In this document: one piece after another, positions 43,682-54,179 of the stretch
Layout: every line of letters begins with the position of its first letter
How positions within the stretch are numbered: position 1 is the stretch's first letter
Assembly (NCBI GenBank): GCA_025765615.1
Contig: JAIVFJ010000191.1
Span: forward strand, 1-64,000
Direction: 5' to 3'
Length of the DNA: 64,000 nt
From: Zopfochytrium polystomum
Lineage: Eukaryota; Chytridiomycota; Chytridiomycetes; Chytridiales; Chytridiaceae
Program-made: the position numbers and the translations under genes
The notes under the pieces: model-generated
Database searches by the model: none
Seen by the model: only the letters and a program-made list of their open reading frames with translations
What the model was told of the DNA's origin: nothing

Positions 43682-44757
43682 GGAGATATGCGCCACCATG
43701 AGGGCCATCAAATACCTCATGAAATACTTGCACAAGGGCCGTGACATGGCAAGGGTGTCAGTGGGCTCTGGAGAGGTTGCTATCTGCTTGGATGAGATCA
43801 ATGAGTTCGTTGACCCTAACCCGATCAGCAGCCAGTATACTTTGACAAGGATGCTAACCTTCAGGAAGTCGCTGCCTTTCAGAGGGACTCCAAGCTTCTT
43901 GCTTTCTTCAGACTGAACAAGTGTGATGAAGATGCAAGGAGGCTGTTGTACTTTGAAGTTCCTGGGGAGTACACATGGAACCGGAGGCAGGCAAGGTGGG
44001 CAATGCATCAGAGGAAGCAGGCTGCAGCAACCATTGGCAGGATGTAAGCCGCATTCCCTCAGGACTCTGAGAGATATTTCCACTGCGTTCTTCTGGCCAA
44101 CCTTTTGAGCACCTCCGGACTGTGGAAGGAACTACCTTTGGATTGTTTCAGGAAGCCTGTGTGCGACGTGGGTTGACTGCTGATGATAGTGAGGCAATTT
44201 GGTGCTTGCAGCAGGGCGTGCACATGACGACAAGCTCAAGAGAGTTTATCAGGCTGTTTGCATTGCTCCTTACTTTCAATGCTCCTGCAGATCCAAGGGC
44301 TCTCTACAATGATTTCAGGAATGAGATGGTCGCTGACCAGCTTCACACGGCTCAGCTAGAGCATGGGAATCTGGATCTTGCCCCAACAGACCACATGTAC
44401 TGCACTACGTTGAGGCTGCTGGATGCATCCCTGCAGAGTTTGTCAACCTCGCTGCGCAACTTCCCAACCCTGCCGCAGCTGGAAGAGTTCCAGCCTGAGC
44501 CTGTGCTGGTGCTGGAAGGCCACCTCCAGCTGATTTTTCAAAGGCTAAACTCGGAATACAACCAGCAGCAGCGGGAGGCTGTTGTGGCAAATGCTGAAAG
44601 GAGCTTCCACCAGGAGCAGGCCTTTGCATACAGGGCTGTGGTGGATGCTGTTGAGCAATGTGGACAGCCTGGAGTGGTGCCTCCCCCAGAAGGTCAAATC
44701 TTGTTGAGGTTACTGTAATGACCGAAGGTTGAGGTTGGAGTTGCTAAAGCAACGAGA

Positions 44758-44976
44758 TGTTGACAGGTAACCGAGTTTCTTAATATATATAGAAGAAAAA
44801 CTTCTTAATTCTCATATTATTGATGTCCCTATTTGTTCATGTTGGCCTGACGCGTCCTTCAGTCCAGAAAGAGAATCCAAGCATATCCCATCTCTTATGT
44901 TCTAATCCATGAAAGCTGGAATTGCTCTTAATACGCAGAGCAGTGCTTAGCAACTCTTAATTCCCCCTTAACAACA
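44758..44976 (+). repeat. Repeat D, LTR-like full copy (219 bp)
   Basis: TGTTG (44758) to CAACA (44976) with flanking bases extending the inverted repeat to AGATGTTG/CAACATCT. A TATATATA stretch (about 44785) and hairpins AGAAG-AAAAA-CTTCT and TGCTCT-8 nt-AGAGCA lie inside. It interrupts the Helitron helicase. No clear target duplication. Partial partner at 14811-14965. Confidence 0.6.
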
Positions 44977-46392
44977 TCTGCTCTCATGTGACCGGCCTAT
45001 GCCTGATGCTGGGAGCGGACGGCGTAGCTGTCGCTTTCTCCTGAAGAACCTTGGCGTCCTGGAGTTCCAAGTGAAGTGCTATACACGCTGCGGAGGGTTT
45101 ATCAACGATACTGTTGAGCAATGTGGAGAGCCTGGAGTGGTGCCTCCCCCAGAAGGTCGAATCTTTTATCTTCAGGGAGTGGGAGGATGCGGCAAGACCT
45201 TTGTCTACAATGCCATCTTGGTAAAAGTCTGCAGCAGCCAAGGTCTCTTTGGCTTCTTCTGGAATAGCAGCACTTCTGCTTGCTGGTGGCACAACTGCCC
45301 ACTCTTGATTTGCCATCCCCATAGGGCTTGATGCTGACTCTCAGTCTGGCATCAAAATCTCCACTGACTGCGCACTGGAGCTGTACTTGCACCTGTTGTG
45401 CCAAACACCACAAAGATCATGATCCTGAAGGCTTCCTGCAAGTTCTCAAACCTTTGGAGGCATGTTCAGGACACTTGAGCTGAGAACCAACATGAGACTT
45501 GCGCAGGGAACTGCAAATCAGAATGCTGTTGACTTTACAGGATGGTCGGGTCGCCTTGGCAGGGGCAGCCTGCAGCAGTTTGACACTCCATATGCACCCA
45601 ATCATGTCATTGTCCCAGACTACATCAGCACCCTCACCTTTCCTGCAAACGATGGCAGTCCTCACGTGAGGCAACTGTTTGAGGCAGTCTATGATGATTT
45701 TGGTGCAGCAGGTCAGCAGTCAGGGGAAGCGTTTGCATCCTACCTGGCAGACAAGTGTATTTTGGCTGCAAGGAATGATGTGGTTCATCTGTTCAACAAG
45801 TATGCCATGGAGCAGCTTCCAGGAGATACCCAGGAACTACTTTCAGCTGACTCCCCAGTTGGAGACAACGAAGGCAACAGCCTTCTCATTAGCCCTGAGT
45901 TCCTCAACACCCTTAGCCCTTCCAGCCTGCCCACCCACAGGCTAACTGTCAAAGTGGGAATGCCTCTCATCCTCCTTTGCAACCTGACAGATGGACTCTG
46001 CAATGGGACATGCCCCACTTATGTGAGGTCTGCCCCAACAACGTGCTGCTCTGTGAAGTTGTTGTGGGCAGCAGGAAAGGAGACAAAGTCCTCCTTCCCA
46101 GAATCTCTCTGCAGTTCAGTGATTCAGGATTTCCCTTTGAGTTCACCAGAAAGCAATTCCTGTTCAACCTGCATTTGCAATGTCCATCAACAAGTCCCAA
46201 GGTCAGACTTTGAAAAAGTTTGGACTGGGTATGTGGGAGGATGTGATTGCACATGGACAGCCCTATGTTGCTTTTTCAACGAGTGACATCCCAAGCACAT
46301 CTTATAATAACTGCAAAACACAATCAAGAAAAAGTTGGGCCAACTATTAGAAATGTGGTTTACAAGGAGTTGGTGGATCATCTCAGGCTTTA

Positions 46393-46841
46393 GTTCATTC
46401 TATGCAGCTTCAAGCTCTCTATGTGCTGTGCGACTTAATAAATTTTTTTCACTCTTTCTTTTATTTTGTTTTTTTTGCAAGGACTGTTTATAAGTCAATG
46501 GGCATCCCCTAGTGATATGGAAATGAACACAAGCAGGTTGCTCCGCAGCTCGTTCTGTCGCTTCAGAATGGTTTTTCCCACGACGAATAGTGCGGTTGCA
46601 GTTGAATGCCAACTGATTTCGCGCCGCTAATTTGCACTGAACGGTTGAAAATCCATTGCCATTGTCGCCCTCTGCGCAGCTTAGCACCTCTGTTGCTACC
46701 AAGTGCAGATGTGGAGAAAACGCGCAGATGTAGAGAATACTGATAGATTGAGTGTCGATCTTTTGCTCTGTGTTTCGTGGGCCGTTCGAGGCCACCGAGC
46801 ATGGTTCGGATTTGGGTGTACTGAACCAAAATTCTCTGACG
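46393..46841. other. Spacer between the transposon block and RPS26
   Basis: AT-rich start (poly-T run near 46440-46475), then ordinary sequence that should hold the RPS26 promoter and leader. A possible Helitron end (CCTAG|T near 46510 after a 4-bp hairpin) is too weak to call. No gene supported. Confidence 0.5.
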
Positions 46842-47644
46842 ATGGTGAGTTCCAACAGTCGCTACCTATCCACCCCATCCCGTTCCATCCCATCCCATCC
46901 CATCCCCCACCCCATCTCCATCTCTCTATCTCTAGCAGTTTGACATGCGAAACATGAAGGAGGGTGCTTACATCGCGGACTGCTGAAGAAACTCGCTTTC
47001 GGCTGCAGGATCAGTTGCGATCTCGTTAGCGGCTTTGAAATGGTGTGACCATCGCCAGCGTTTGTCTGGACCAGCAGCAGTCCCAGGCGGCCAGCGCGAC
47101 AATCGATGGTTGCAGCGCCCGTTCTTGGCAATATGCTATGCTCCCCTGCAGATCCATTTTCGGTCGCTTTTCTCAGTCTCCTGTTATCCTCCCATCACAG
47201 ACTCAGAAACGCCGGAACAACGGACGATCCAAGCACGGTCGCGGCCACGTAAAGCCGGTCCGCTGCTCCAACTGCTCGCGCTGCGTCCCGAAGGACAAGG
47301 CAATCAGCCGTTTCCTGATCCGCAACATGGTGGAATCGGCCGCCGTCCGGGACATCACTGAGGCGTCTGTGTTCCAGGGTGAGAATCTGGTTTCTCAATC
47401 TATGATTCTCGAGGATTCTGTGCTAAGCCTTTCGATCGCAGAATACGCTCTCCCCAAGCTCTACATCAAGACTCTGTACTGCGTTTCCTGCGCCATCCAC
47501 GCCCACATCGTCCGTGTCCGCTCACGCGAAGGCAGGAGGGACCGTACGCCACCCGTTCGTTTCCGCGGTGGTTTCAACAAGGATGGGAAGAAGCCCGCCG
47601 CCGCCGGTACTGGCGCCCCTGGGGCTGCCGCTGCCAAGGCGTGA
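46842..47644 (+). CDS. RPS26: 40S ribosomal protein S26 (eS26)
   Basis: Predicted 127-aa small-subunit protein located at the mRNA exit channel. Exon 1 contributes only the ATG (46842-46844); intron 46845-47200 (GTGAGT...CACAG); exon 2 47201-47378; intron 47379-47441; exon 3 47442-47644. The protein reads [10 protein letters not shown], then [16 protein letters not shown], then [16 protein letters not shown]. The four zinc-binding cysteines (C-x-x-C and C-x-x-C) are all present, with an A/P-rich tail typical of eukaryotic S26. Start-codon/first-intron architecture is common for fungal ribosomal protein genes. A large first intron with the leader pyrimidine-rich fits high expression. Confidence 0.96.
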
Positions 47645-48012
47645 GAGCCCTTGGATGGAGTATTGTGGAATGTTGGCTGGAGATGTAGGGAGTTGCTTGA
47701 TGAATTGGCCCTTTGGAGCGTGTTGGCGGGGTTGGACCAGCGCAGGAGTGGGCGTCAGGGCGTCCAAAATACATTGCCGTCTCGCACGGATTTAAGGAAG
47801 CTGTCATCGAACGAAACAGCCGTTGAACAAACGCGTTGCATCCTTGGAGAAGAGCCTCGCTCTTGCGACTAATGGTTGCCAAGGTGGGCTGACCTCTTGG
47901 CGGCTGCTCGTTGTCTCTTCGAGTGCAAACCAATTTGGTGCCCCTCATTATACGTCACCCACTCCCCCTCATAACTCACGTCTCTGCGACAGTACAAAGG
48001 AACTTCGCCGAG
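47645..48012. other. RPS26 3' region and promoter of the phosphodiesterase gene
   Basis: No coding region or RNA gene recognised in these 368 nt. Confidence 0.6.
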
Positions 48013-49196
48013 ATGCGCTTCTCTCTCATTCCCTTCCTCGTCGTCGCTTCGGTAATCATGGAAGGCGCCTGCGCATCTGGCGGTCCTCCGGCTTCGTCGT
48101 CATCCTCTTCGACAGCGCCGCTTTCCTCTCGATCGGGGACATCTACCGTTCAGATCGGCACCACGGCGACTTCCTCTCAGCCCACCACAACTCCCGTCAC
48201 AAACGGTTGCAACGGCGTTGCCGAAGCATGCAATCTGCCGCGGAGCGCACAACGCAGCCATGTTCAACGTCAAATGCGAACAAATCAACGCTACTTCGAA
48301 TTCTTGCGGAAGCTTTGCTGCGTTTGCAACATGCGGCTATGAGAATCAAGGGTCCGATCTGGCCACTCTCCTGAACATGGGGGTTCGGTGGCTGGACATT
48401 GCTTTCGTTGGTTACAACCCAACCGACACGACGCAGCCGTACTCGGCGCACAATTCCCTGACGTGTGAGTTTGTTGCTTACTTGGCTGCGGTCATCGTCG
48501 AGTAATGATCTGAGTGCCCTTTTCCGTCAACAGCGACGCTGGGGATTGCGTACGGACCATCTGCCTCGGATGTCTTTAGCACTGTAAGTGCGAAGAGCGT
48601 GTTTGCTTTACCTGTAAAAACTAAATGCCGCCCTCCGTCAGATTGGCAGTTTCCTTGCCGCAAACCCTCGAGAGGTCGTCTTTCTCTACCTCAAGGCAAG
48701 CGAACGCGACGACGCGATCAAATCCGCCTCGGGCGCGAACGGCTACACCGCCTTTTTCGATCGCCTCCGCTCCTCTCCCGCCGGCGCGTTCCTCTTCCCC
48801 GCTCCCGCCCAGACTCCGACGACCTGGCCGACCCTCGGTGCGCTGATCGCCGCAAACACCCGCCTGATCGTGCTCGGCTGGCCCGAGATCCCGTCGGACG
48901 TTGGCGTCGCCTCCTCGGACTGGTACAAGGACTCGTGGTCCAACCCGGCGTCCGTGGCCGACCTCCGCTCGGAAGCCGCGACCGCGTGCGCGTCGGGGCT
49001 CCCCGTCATTCTGCAGGAGATTTTGCCGTTCGACGGCGTGTGCGTAAAGGCGCGCGCTGCGAACGAAGTCGCGCCCGCTCTGATCGACATTGTGAGCGGT
49101 TGCGCCACGCCGTGGATCGTGCTGGTCGACTATTTGAGCGCTGGCGATGCCGTCTTTTCGTGGGTGCAAAGTAAAAATCAGGCCGCCACTGCTTGA
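48013..49196 (+). CDS. Secreted PLC-like phosphodiesterase (PI-PLC X-domain fold)
   Basis: Starts with a signal peptide (MRFSLIPFLVVASVIMEGACA), then a Ser/Thr-rich linker suited to O-glycosylation, then a PI-PLC-X-like TIM-barrel half: ICRGAHNAAMF, LLNMGVRWLDIAFVG, A-H-N-S-L-T, EVVFLYLKASERDD, FDRLRSSPAGAFLFP, NTRLIVLGWPEIP, PWIVLVDYLSAGD. In fungi such proteins are extracellular and their substrates are poorly known. Exons 48013-48464, 48534-48583, 48642-49196 (introns GTGAGT...ACAG and GTAAGT...TCAG, phases match). Within exon 1 the frame must shift by one base near 48225-48240, between C-N-G-V-A-E-A-C and G-A-H-N. No intron fits there, so either a sequence error or a disabling indel. Catalytic His pair only partly recognisable. 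Confidence 0.75.
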
Positions 49197-49462
49197 ACGG
49201 ATGGAGGAAATCGTGACGACGAACGCAACGCGGTCTCACCGAATGTTTTTCATTCGCCTTTTTTATTGTAGACTGAGAATATATTATGTCACACTATGAA
49301 TTGATACACTCGAGTGCTCTGCCTTTCATTATCTCTGGAAAGGGCCCCGGAGACGAAAAGTGGTGTAGAGAGAAAGCAATCGCGCTCAAGCTGAGCAAAG
49401 CGTGAACACGAGCGGGTACCATCGGGGTGGCAAATATTGTATTTGAACAATTCAGAAAGCCA

Positions 49463-50754
49463 TTACTTTGCGGTAGCCGCAAGCTTCTCAATGTCAACAA
49501 GGGTCTGGCCCAGAATGTCGTTTTGCTGCGGATGCGAGAGAGAAAACGAAACCATCCCAGTCAGTAAAAACCCCACGCTGCGCACAGTAGACCAAAGCCA
49601 CAAAAATACTCAACCGTCTTGGGGTTCGCGAGGTCGGCCTTGACCTTTGCGATGATGGCCTCCGCCATGCTCTTTTGCTGGCGCTCCCGAACGCTGGCCT
49701 CGTGGCGCACCCACGAGTCAAGAACGGACTTGATTTCGTTGGCGAACGAGACCTTTTGCTTCAGCTCGTAGGTTTGCGCCTCGAGTTTTGCGATTTCCTG
49801 CAAATATTGTTTGGGGAGCAAGGCTTAAGAATGCGGTTCTGTTTGGCGAGCGCGTACGGTACTATTTACCTTCGAAATCTCGAAGAGGCCCTTGGTGACG
49901 CCCACAACGTCCTCGAGCTTTGCAATGTGCGCGATGCGCTCCTGGACGACAGCCTTGTGCTGCTCACGGGCTTCGTTCAAGACGCGGCGAATGGTCTGCA
50001 AGGAGGAAAACGAATAAATCGAAACGCAAGTCATCCGACGATACGTACGCCCTGCCTCTCGTTGAACCACTCGACGGCGCCCTCCTTTCCGGCCGAGTAC
50101 CAGATGTAGTAAGCGCCAAACAGGCCGATGGCCTCAAAGAACTCTCCGTCCACAATGTAGATTTCCTTTGAAATCAGCCACGCTCCGATCGACGAGAAGA
50201 GGAGCACGGACGAGGCCTTGGCCGCGAGGTTGTCGCCGGGGAACGCGTTGACGAGGGCGGCGGCGGTTTCAGAGGCGGGCTTGCGTTCTATAGAGTTGCA
50301 AACACCCGGGTTAGTACTAACCGATCTTGCGGGCGGGGGTCAGTTGAGAGTGGCGAGATTTACCGGTCGCGTAGTGGCGATCCTGGATCAGGGCCGAGGC
50401 TGGCCTGAAGGCCGTGTAAGAAGCAAGTCCACGGAGGAGGAACAAATGTGCTTACCGCAGGACAGCGGACGGGCTGCGCTGGATGAAAGCGCGGGGAGCT
50501 GGCAGTAGACGTTAGAAAGAGACTCGACGGGAGCGATCGCCGATATTGAGGACCAGGTCGCGGATCGCGACCTTGCAAACATCGCGTCCATCCGCTTCCC
50601 CTGATCTATCTGCACACGGAAGCAAAAAGATGCGGCGCTCGATCTGCAAGACACCAAGGCGATCGAGACGACAAGAGGTCGAGACGACAAGAGGGCGAGA
50701 CGAGCCAAATCGTCACGTACCGTTGAGGGCAGGGGATCGGGCGAGCCGGAGCAT
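49463..50754 (-). CDS. ATP4: Mitochondrial ATP synthase subunit b (peripheral stalk)
   Basis: Predicted 242-aa subunit b/4 of F1Fo ATP synthase, part of the stator linking Fo to the F1 head. Seven exons on the minus strand: 50754-50721, 50498-50456, 50404-50364, 50287-50049, 49995-49870, 49797-49615, 49525-49463; all phases agree. Features: Arg-rich presequence (MLRLARSPALNAPRAFIQRSPSAV), matrix cleavage region R-H-Y-A-T, two hydrophobic spans (ASSVLLFSSIGAWLIS, FFEAIGLFGAYYIWY), then a long charged coiled-coil stalk (TIRRVLNEAREQHKAVVQE, EIAKLEAQTYELKQKV) and the end G-Q-T-L-V-D-I-E-K-L. Its 3' end converges on the phosphodiesterase gene, 266 nt away. Confidence 0.93.
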
Positions 50755-51033
50755 GGCGAATTGATGGGTCGAGCGAGTCAAGCGGATTTCTCCCTCGTTT
50801 TTTTCCCGCTCTTTCCTTGTTGAAAATCTGCTTCGCCCCCCAGGAGCACGGACCTGCCACCACGCTAAAACGCTGGATATGACACGCTGTCTGTAGCGCT
50901 CACCGTGTCTACATCGTCCACCCTACATGATTCGACTTCCACAAATACACTCCATCAATGCATCATTTACTGACAACGAAAAGACTGCCTCCTCATTACG
51001 ATCCGGTCTGACCCCCCTCCTCATTCGACAATT
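50755..51033. other. ATP4 promoter / UreG 3' region
   Basis: 279 nt between two minus-strand genes; no feature recognised. Confidence 0.5.
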
Positions 51034-52640
51034 TCACTTCTTCTTCTTTTTCTTCTTCTCACCGTTGCTGGCTCCCGCGCCTGCACCTGCCGGAGCAGAG
51101 GCAGGAGCAGCCTGAGGCTCAGACTTTGGAACTGATGGCGCTGCCTTCGCTGCCGCCTTCGGCGCCGGCGGTGCCGCCCCGCTGGCGCGATATGCCTTCA
51201 AAATCTCGTCGACGATCGCATCCACACCGACCCCGTGCTTCACTTGGGCGAAAAGTGTCGGTCCAATGTCGCGCATTTTGGCCGAGTCTCGCTCCATGAT
51301 CTTCAAGTCTGCGCCGACGAGTTCGGCCAAATCCGTCTTGTTGATGACGAGAAGGTCGGATTGGGTGATGCCGGGACCGCCTTTCCGGGGGATTTTGTCC
51401 CCGCCCGAGACGTCAATCACGTAGATGATGTAGTCTGCAAGCTCTCGGGAGTAGTTTGCTGCGAGTGATTCCGAATGTGATGCGGAGTTAGTACTGGCAC
51501 ATTGGATATATTCAAAATTTTGAGCTACCTGCGAGATTGTCGCCACCACTCTCAATGAGCAGCAGTTCGCAACCGAACTGCTCTTGTAATGTTTCCAGAG
51601 CGCCGAGGTTGGCCGAGACATCTTCGCGAATGGCAGCGTGCGGGCATCCACCAGTTTCGACAGCTCGAATCCGGCCTTTCGGCAGGGCGTCGTGACGGAT
51701 GAGAAACTCGGCATCTTCTTTTGTAAAGATGTCGTTGGTCACGGCCGCAATGTTGTACTTGGGATGGAGGGCTTTGCAAAGGGCCAACATCAGAGCGGTC
51801 TTGCCAGAGCCGACTGGCCTTCAAAGGCAACCGTCTGGTGTCAGATGATGACAAATGGCAAATGAGGACAGAGGAACATCAAACACGTACCCTCCGATAC
51901 CGACCGTGAATGCCCTTTCTTTCCAGTTTCTCTGCTGGTACAGAGGGACCTCGCGCTCCTTGTACAAACCAGGCCCGTCCAAAATCTCGTGGTCATGCCC
52001 ATGACCGCCGTGCATTCCGCCGTGGTCATGGCCACCGTGGCCGTTGTGCTCCAACACCGCCTCCTCTTCGGGATGTTCAGCGCCCGGATCCGCATCGTGG
52101 GACCCGTGAAAGTGAATGCCGTCGTGGGTGTGGCCGTGCGCAGGCCCCGCGTGGTCGTGCGCATCCCCGGAGCCGTCGGCCGCGGCGAACTGAGCAGCCT
52201 TCAATCTGGACTTGGACGCGCGTTTCTTTGCTGACTTTGAGAGTCCTGGGGTGGCGGTACCAGACGCAGGCGTCGGAGAGGACGTTGCAGAAGCTGTTGC
52301 GGGTTCCTTTGGCGCCTGCTGAGGCGATGCCTGCTGTTGCTGCTGTCTTTGCTGAATTGCTGCCATCATCTGAATTGCCTTTTGGAGCTCGGCAACGCTC
52401 GAAAACCCCAACAAGGGGTCGACGGGGTCGTTGCTGGGCTCGGGGCCGCCATGGCTCGCATGAAAGTTGTGGCCTGGGACCGCGAATGGATGTCAGCAAA
52501 GAGAGAACGCGCACACGCGTGCGTCCGGCACGCGATGCATCGGAGAAAGAAGAGGAACGAAGCGTGCGTACCGTCGTGGGAGTGCAGAGGCGGCGCGCCA
52601 CCCGGACCGTGAGATGAGTGGAAGTTGCGCCCTTTGAGTG

Positions 52641-52672
<32 letters not shown>

Positions 52673-52980
52673 GCACATGACACGAGGACGATGGAGGGGA
52701 CGGGGGCACGGGGTCACCCTGCGGAAGGATTGCGCGTCGTTCAACCGTCCGTCCCTCCGTCCGTGTCCACCCATCCATCCATCCATGCATCTTCTGCGCG
52801 CTCGCCTGGCTCGCTCTTCACTACTACTAGCTCACCGTCGTGCGAGTGGTACCCCGCAGGCGGACCGCCGCCGCCGCCGCCGCCGCCGCCTCCGCCTCCG
52901 TACGAGGGCCAGTGCAGCTTGAAGTCGACGTTCTTGTTGCTGTCGCCGCCCTTCTTGCTGCCGCCGCCAGTGTTTGCCAT
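51034..52980 (-). CDS. ureG: Urease accessory GTPase UreG with a His-rich N-terminal extension
   Basis: Predicted 480-aa GTPase that delivers Ni to apo-urease. Exons on the minus strand: 52980-52836, 52473-51891, 51818-51529, 51458-51034; introns keep phase. G-domain: P-loop G-G-P-V-G-S-G-K-T (around residue 242), then [27 protein letters not shown] (the conserved metal-site CPH), [21 protein letters not shown], and N-K-T-D-L for guanine specificity. The first 235 residues are unusual: a poly-Gly run, Q-rich and A/P/T-rich low complexity, and two His clusters (about residues 152-175 and 189-210, spelled H-D-H, H-G-H-T-H-D, H-G-G-H-D-H), likely Ni/Zn-binding. The C-terminus adds an A/P-rich linker and a Lys run. 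Family certain; the extension is longer than in plant UreG. Confidence 0.94.
52649..52672 (+). repeat. (GT)n microsatellite in UreG intron 1
   Basis: About twelve GT units inside the first intron of the UreG gene (52474-52835). Confidence 0.9.
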
Positions 52981-53060
52981 GTCTGTCTGTCTGTGTGGGT
53001 CTGCCTTTTTTTTTTTTTTTTTTTCTCTTTTTCCCCCCTTTTATCAGATAAGACGGGGGG

Positions 53061-54115
53061 CTATTTCCGCCTCCCGTCTCTGTCTGCCTCACCTCCCGCC
53101 CCACGCACCCACTGCCCACGAATAGAGCACCAGCAACCGCCCGGACCGCCTGACGTACGCGTGGTACGGGAAATTCTCAAAGACGGGCACACGCTATCCA
53201 CGTAATAGAGCGCCGTCGGCGGCGGCGGCGGCGGCGGCCGGCCCGCGCCGTTGTCGTCGTCGTCGTCGTCGTCGTAGTAAAGCCCTCGGAAGCGCAATCC
53301 CTCGAACCGCCCCCGCAGCGTGTCCACCATCCACCGCCCGCCGTGCTGCTGGAAGCGGTCATCCGCATCCCCGTAGTATTCCGCATTTTTGTTGCCCCAA
53401 TGAAAATCGAAGAGGTACATACAGAAGAAGTAGCTGCGCTCACAAATCGACGCAGCCGTAGCGTGCTTTTGGGACGGGCCATCACGGTGGGTCAAGTTCA
53501 TTTGTTTGCAGCCCTGCAGGTCTTGCACGCGTTCGATACAAAGTCGAAATGAGGGCAAGTACGCGTTCGCGGTAGCGAGATCGAAATGTGGCTCTGTTCA
53601 ACAGTCCGACGGCGTCTGGGGAAGTTGCATTCGCTTTCTCGGTGGGCCGTGCGGCTGGGTTCACTTTTTGGAGCTTCTCCAAAATAAACGTGCTCTGGTT
53701 GGATAACATGACGGGGACGGATGCTCTGTAGTCCGCATTGTATCCTCCAAGGTTGTCAACTAAGAGAACCTCGCCCATCTTGGCACGGAACCACTAAATC
53801 ATGGTGAAGTCGACGAGGAGGTCGAACCAACCTCCGAGAGGCGCAATCACCGCTGAAACCGAAGACTGGGCTACGAGGGCCGGACAAGCTCATGTCCACA
53901 ACGTCCGAAGTATTTTCGTAGAAGCCCTCGGAACCAAACCTGTAGCTCCGCTTTTCCCCCGCTTCATAGATCTCCATTCTTCTCTGCAGAGCTGGGTTGC
54001 CTTTCCAAGTCGACTTCTCGAGTTCGACGACTACTTTGGACGTATGGCTCCTCCTGTCTCCCATTCCCTTCCTTTTCCCGCCAAGCGGAGTGGAAAACAC
54101 AAAGTCGCCCTCCAT
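53061..54115 (-). pseudogene. F-box-like family, degraded copy 2
   Basis: Minus-strand remains of the family at 12960-14223. Shared strings: YRASVPVMLSN, ILEKLQKVNP, RW.VDTL.GRFEGL, YHAYV, RRSGRL and LYSW, the last two only after a frame change. The N-terminal F-box is not found. A TAG (53794-53796) interrupts F-T-M-I-*-W-F-R-A-K-M where copy 1 has Ser. Frame changes occur near 53170, 53580 and 53830. A GAC/GAT repeat and a proline-codon repeat (53220-53275) are expanded compared with copy 1, giving D7 and P7 runs. Clearly non-functional as read. Confidence 0.7.
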
Positions 54116-54179
54116 ACGATTATCGCCCCTCCCTCTGATAATACTTGCTACTGCTTGAGTCGCCCTTAAAGTGTGCCAC

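Larger units (their letters stand above)
42061..46392 (+). mobile_element. Decayed Helitron (Rep/helicase) with nested insertions
   Basis: Pieces in order match the Helitron-like N-terminal domain (DPGLYTIVKETMIHS, GFPKSWVNRTE, VDNRWVV at 42071-42420; then, after the LINE, KYLMKYLHKGRD, LLAFFRLNK, YTWNRRQARW, A-A-T-I-G-R-M at 43698-44050). Next are FGLFQEACVRRGL and R-L-F-A-L-L-L-T-F. The helicase follows: L-N-S-E-Y-N-Q-Q-Q-R-E-A-V, Walker A G-V-G-G-C-G-K-T at 45177-45200, L-R-T-N-M-R-L, LSPSSLPTHRLTVKVGMPL, NLTDGLCNGT, A-F-A-M-S-I-N-K-S-Q-G-Q-T, V-V-Y-K-E-L. The frame is lost at an A10 run (42409-42418), near 43850, 44050, 44700-45110 and 46010, so it is inactive. Helitron termini were not established. 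Confidence 0.87.

Noticed and set aside
46480..46515. Helitron 3' end at CCTAG|T
   Set aside because: Preceding hairpin is only 4 bp and too far away; could be chance.
52637..53205. Plus-strand frames over the UreG first exon and intron
   Set aside because: They are reverse translations of the poly-Gly exon and CA/GT repeat; the minus-strand UreG model explains the region with correct splice phases.
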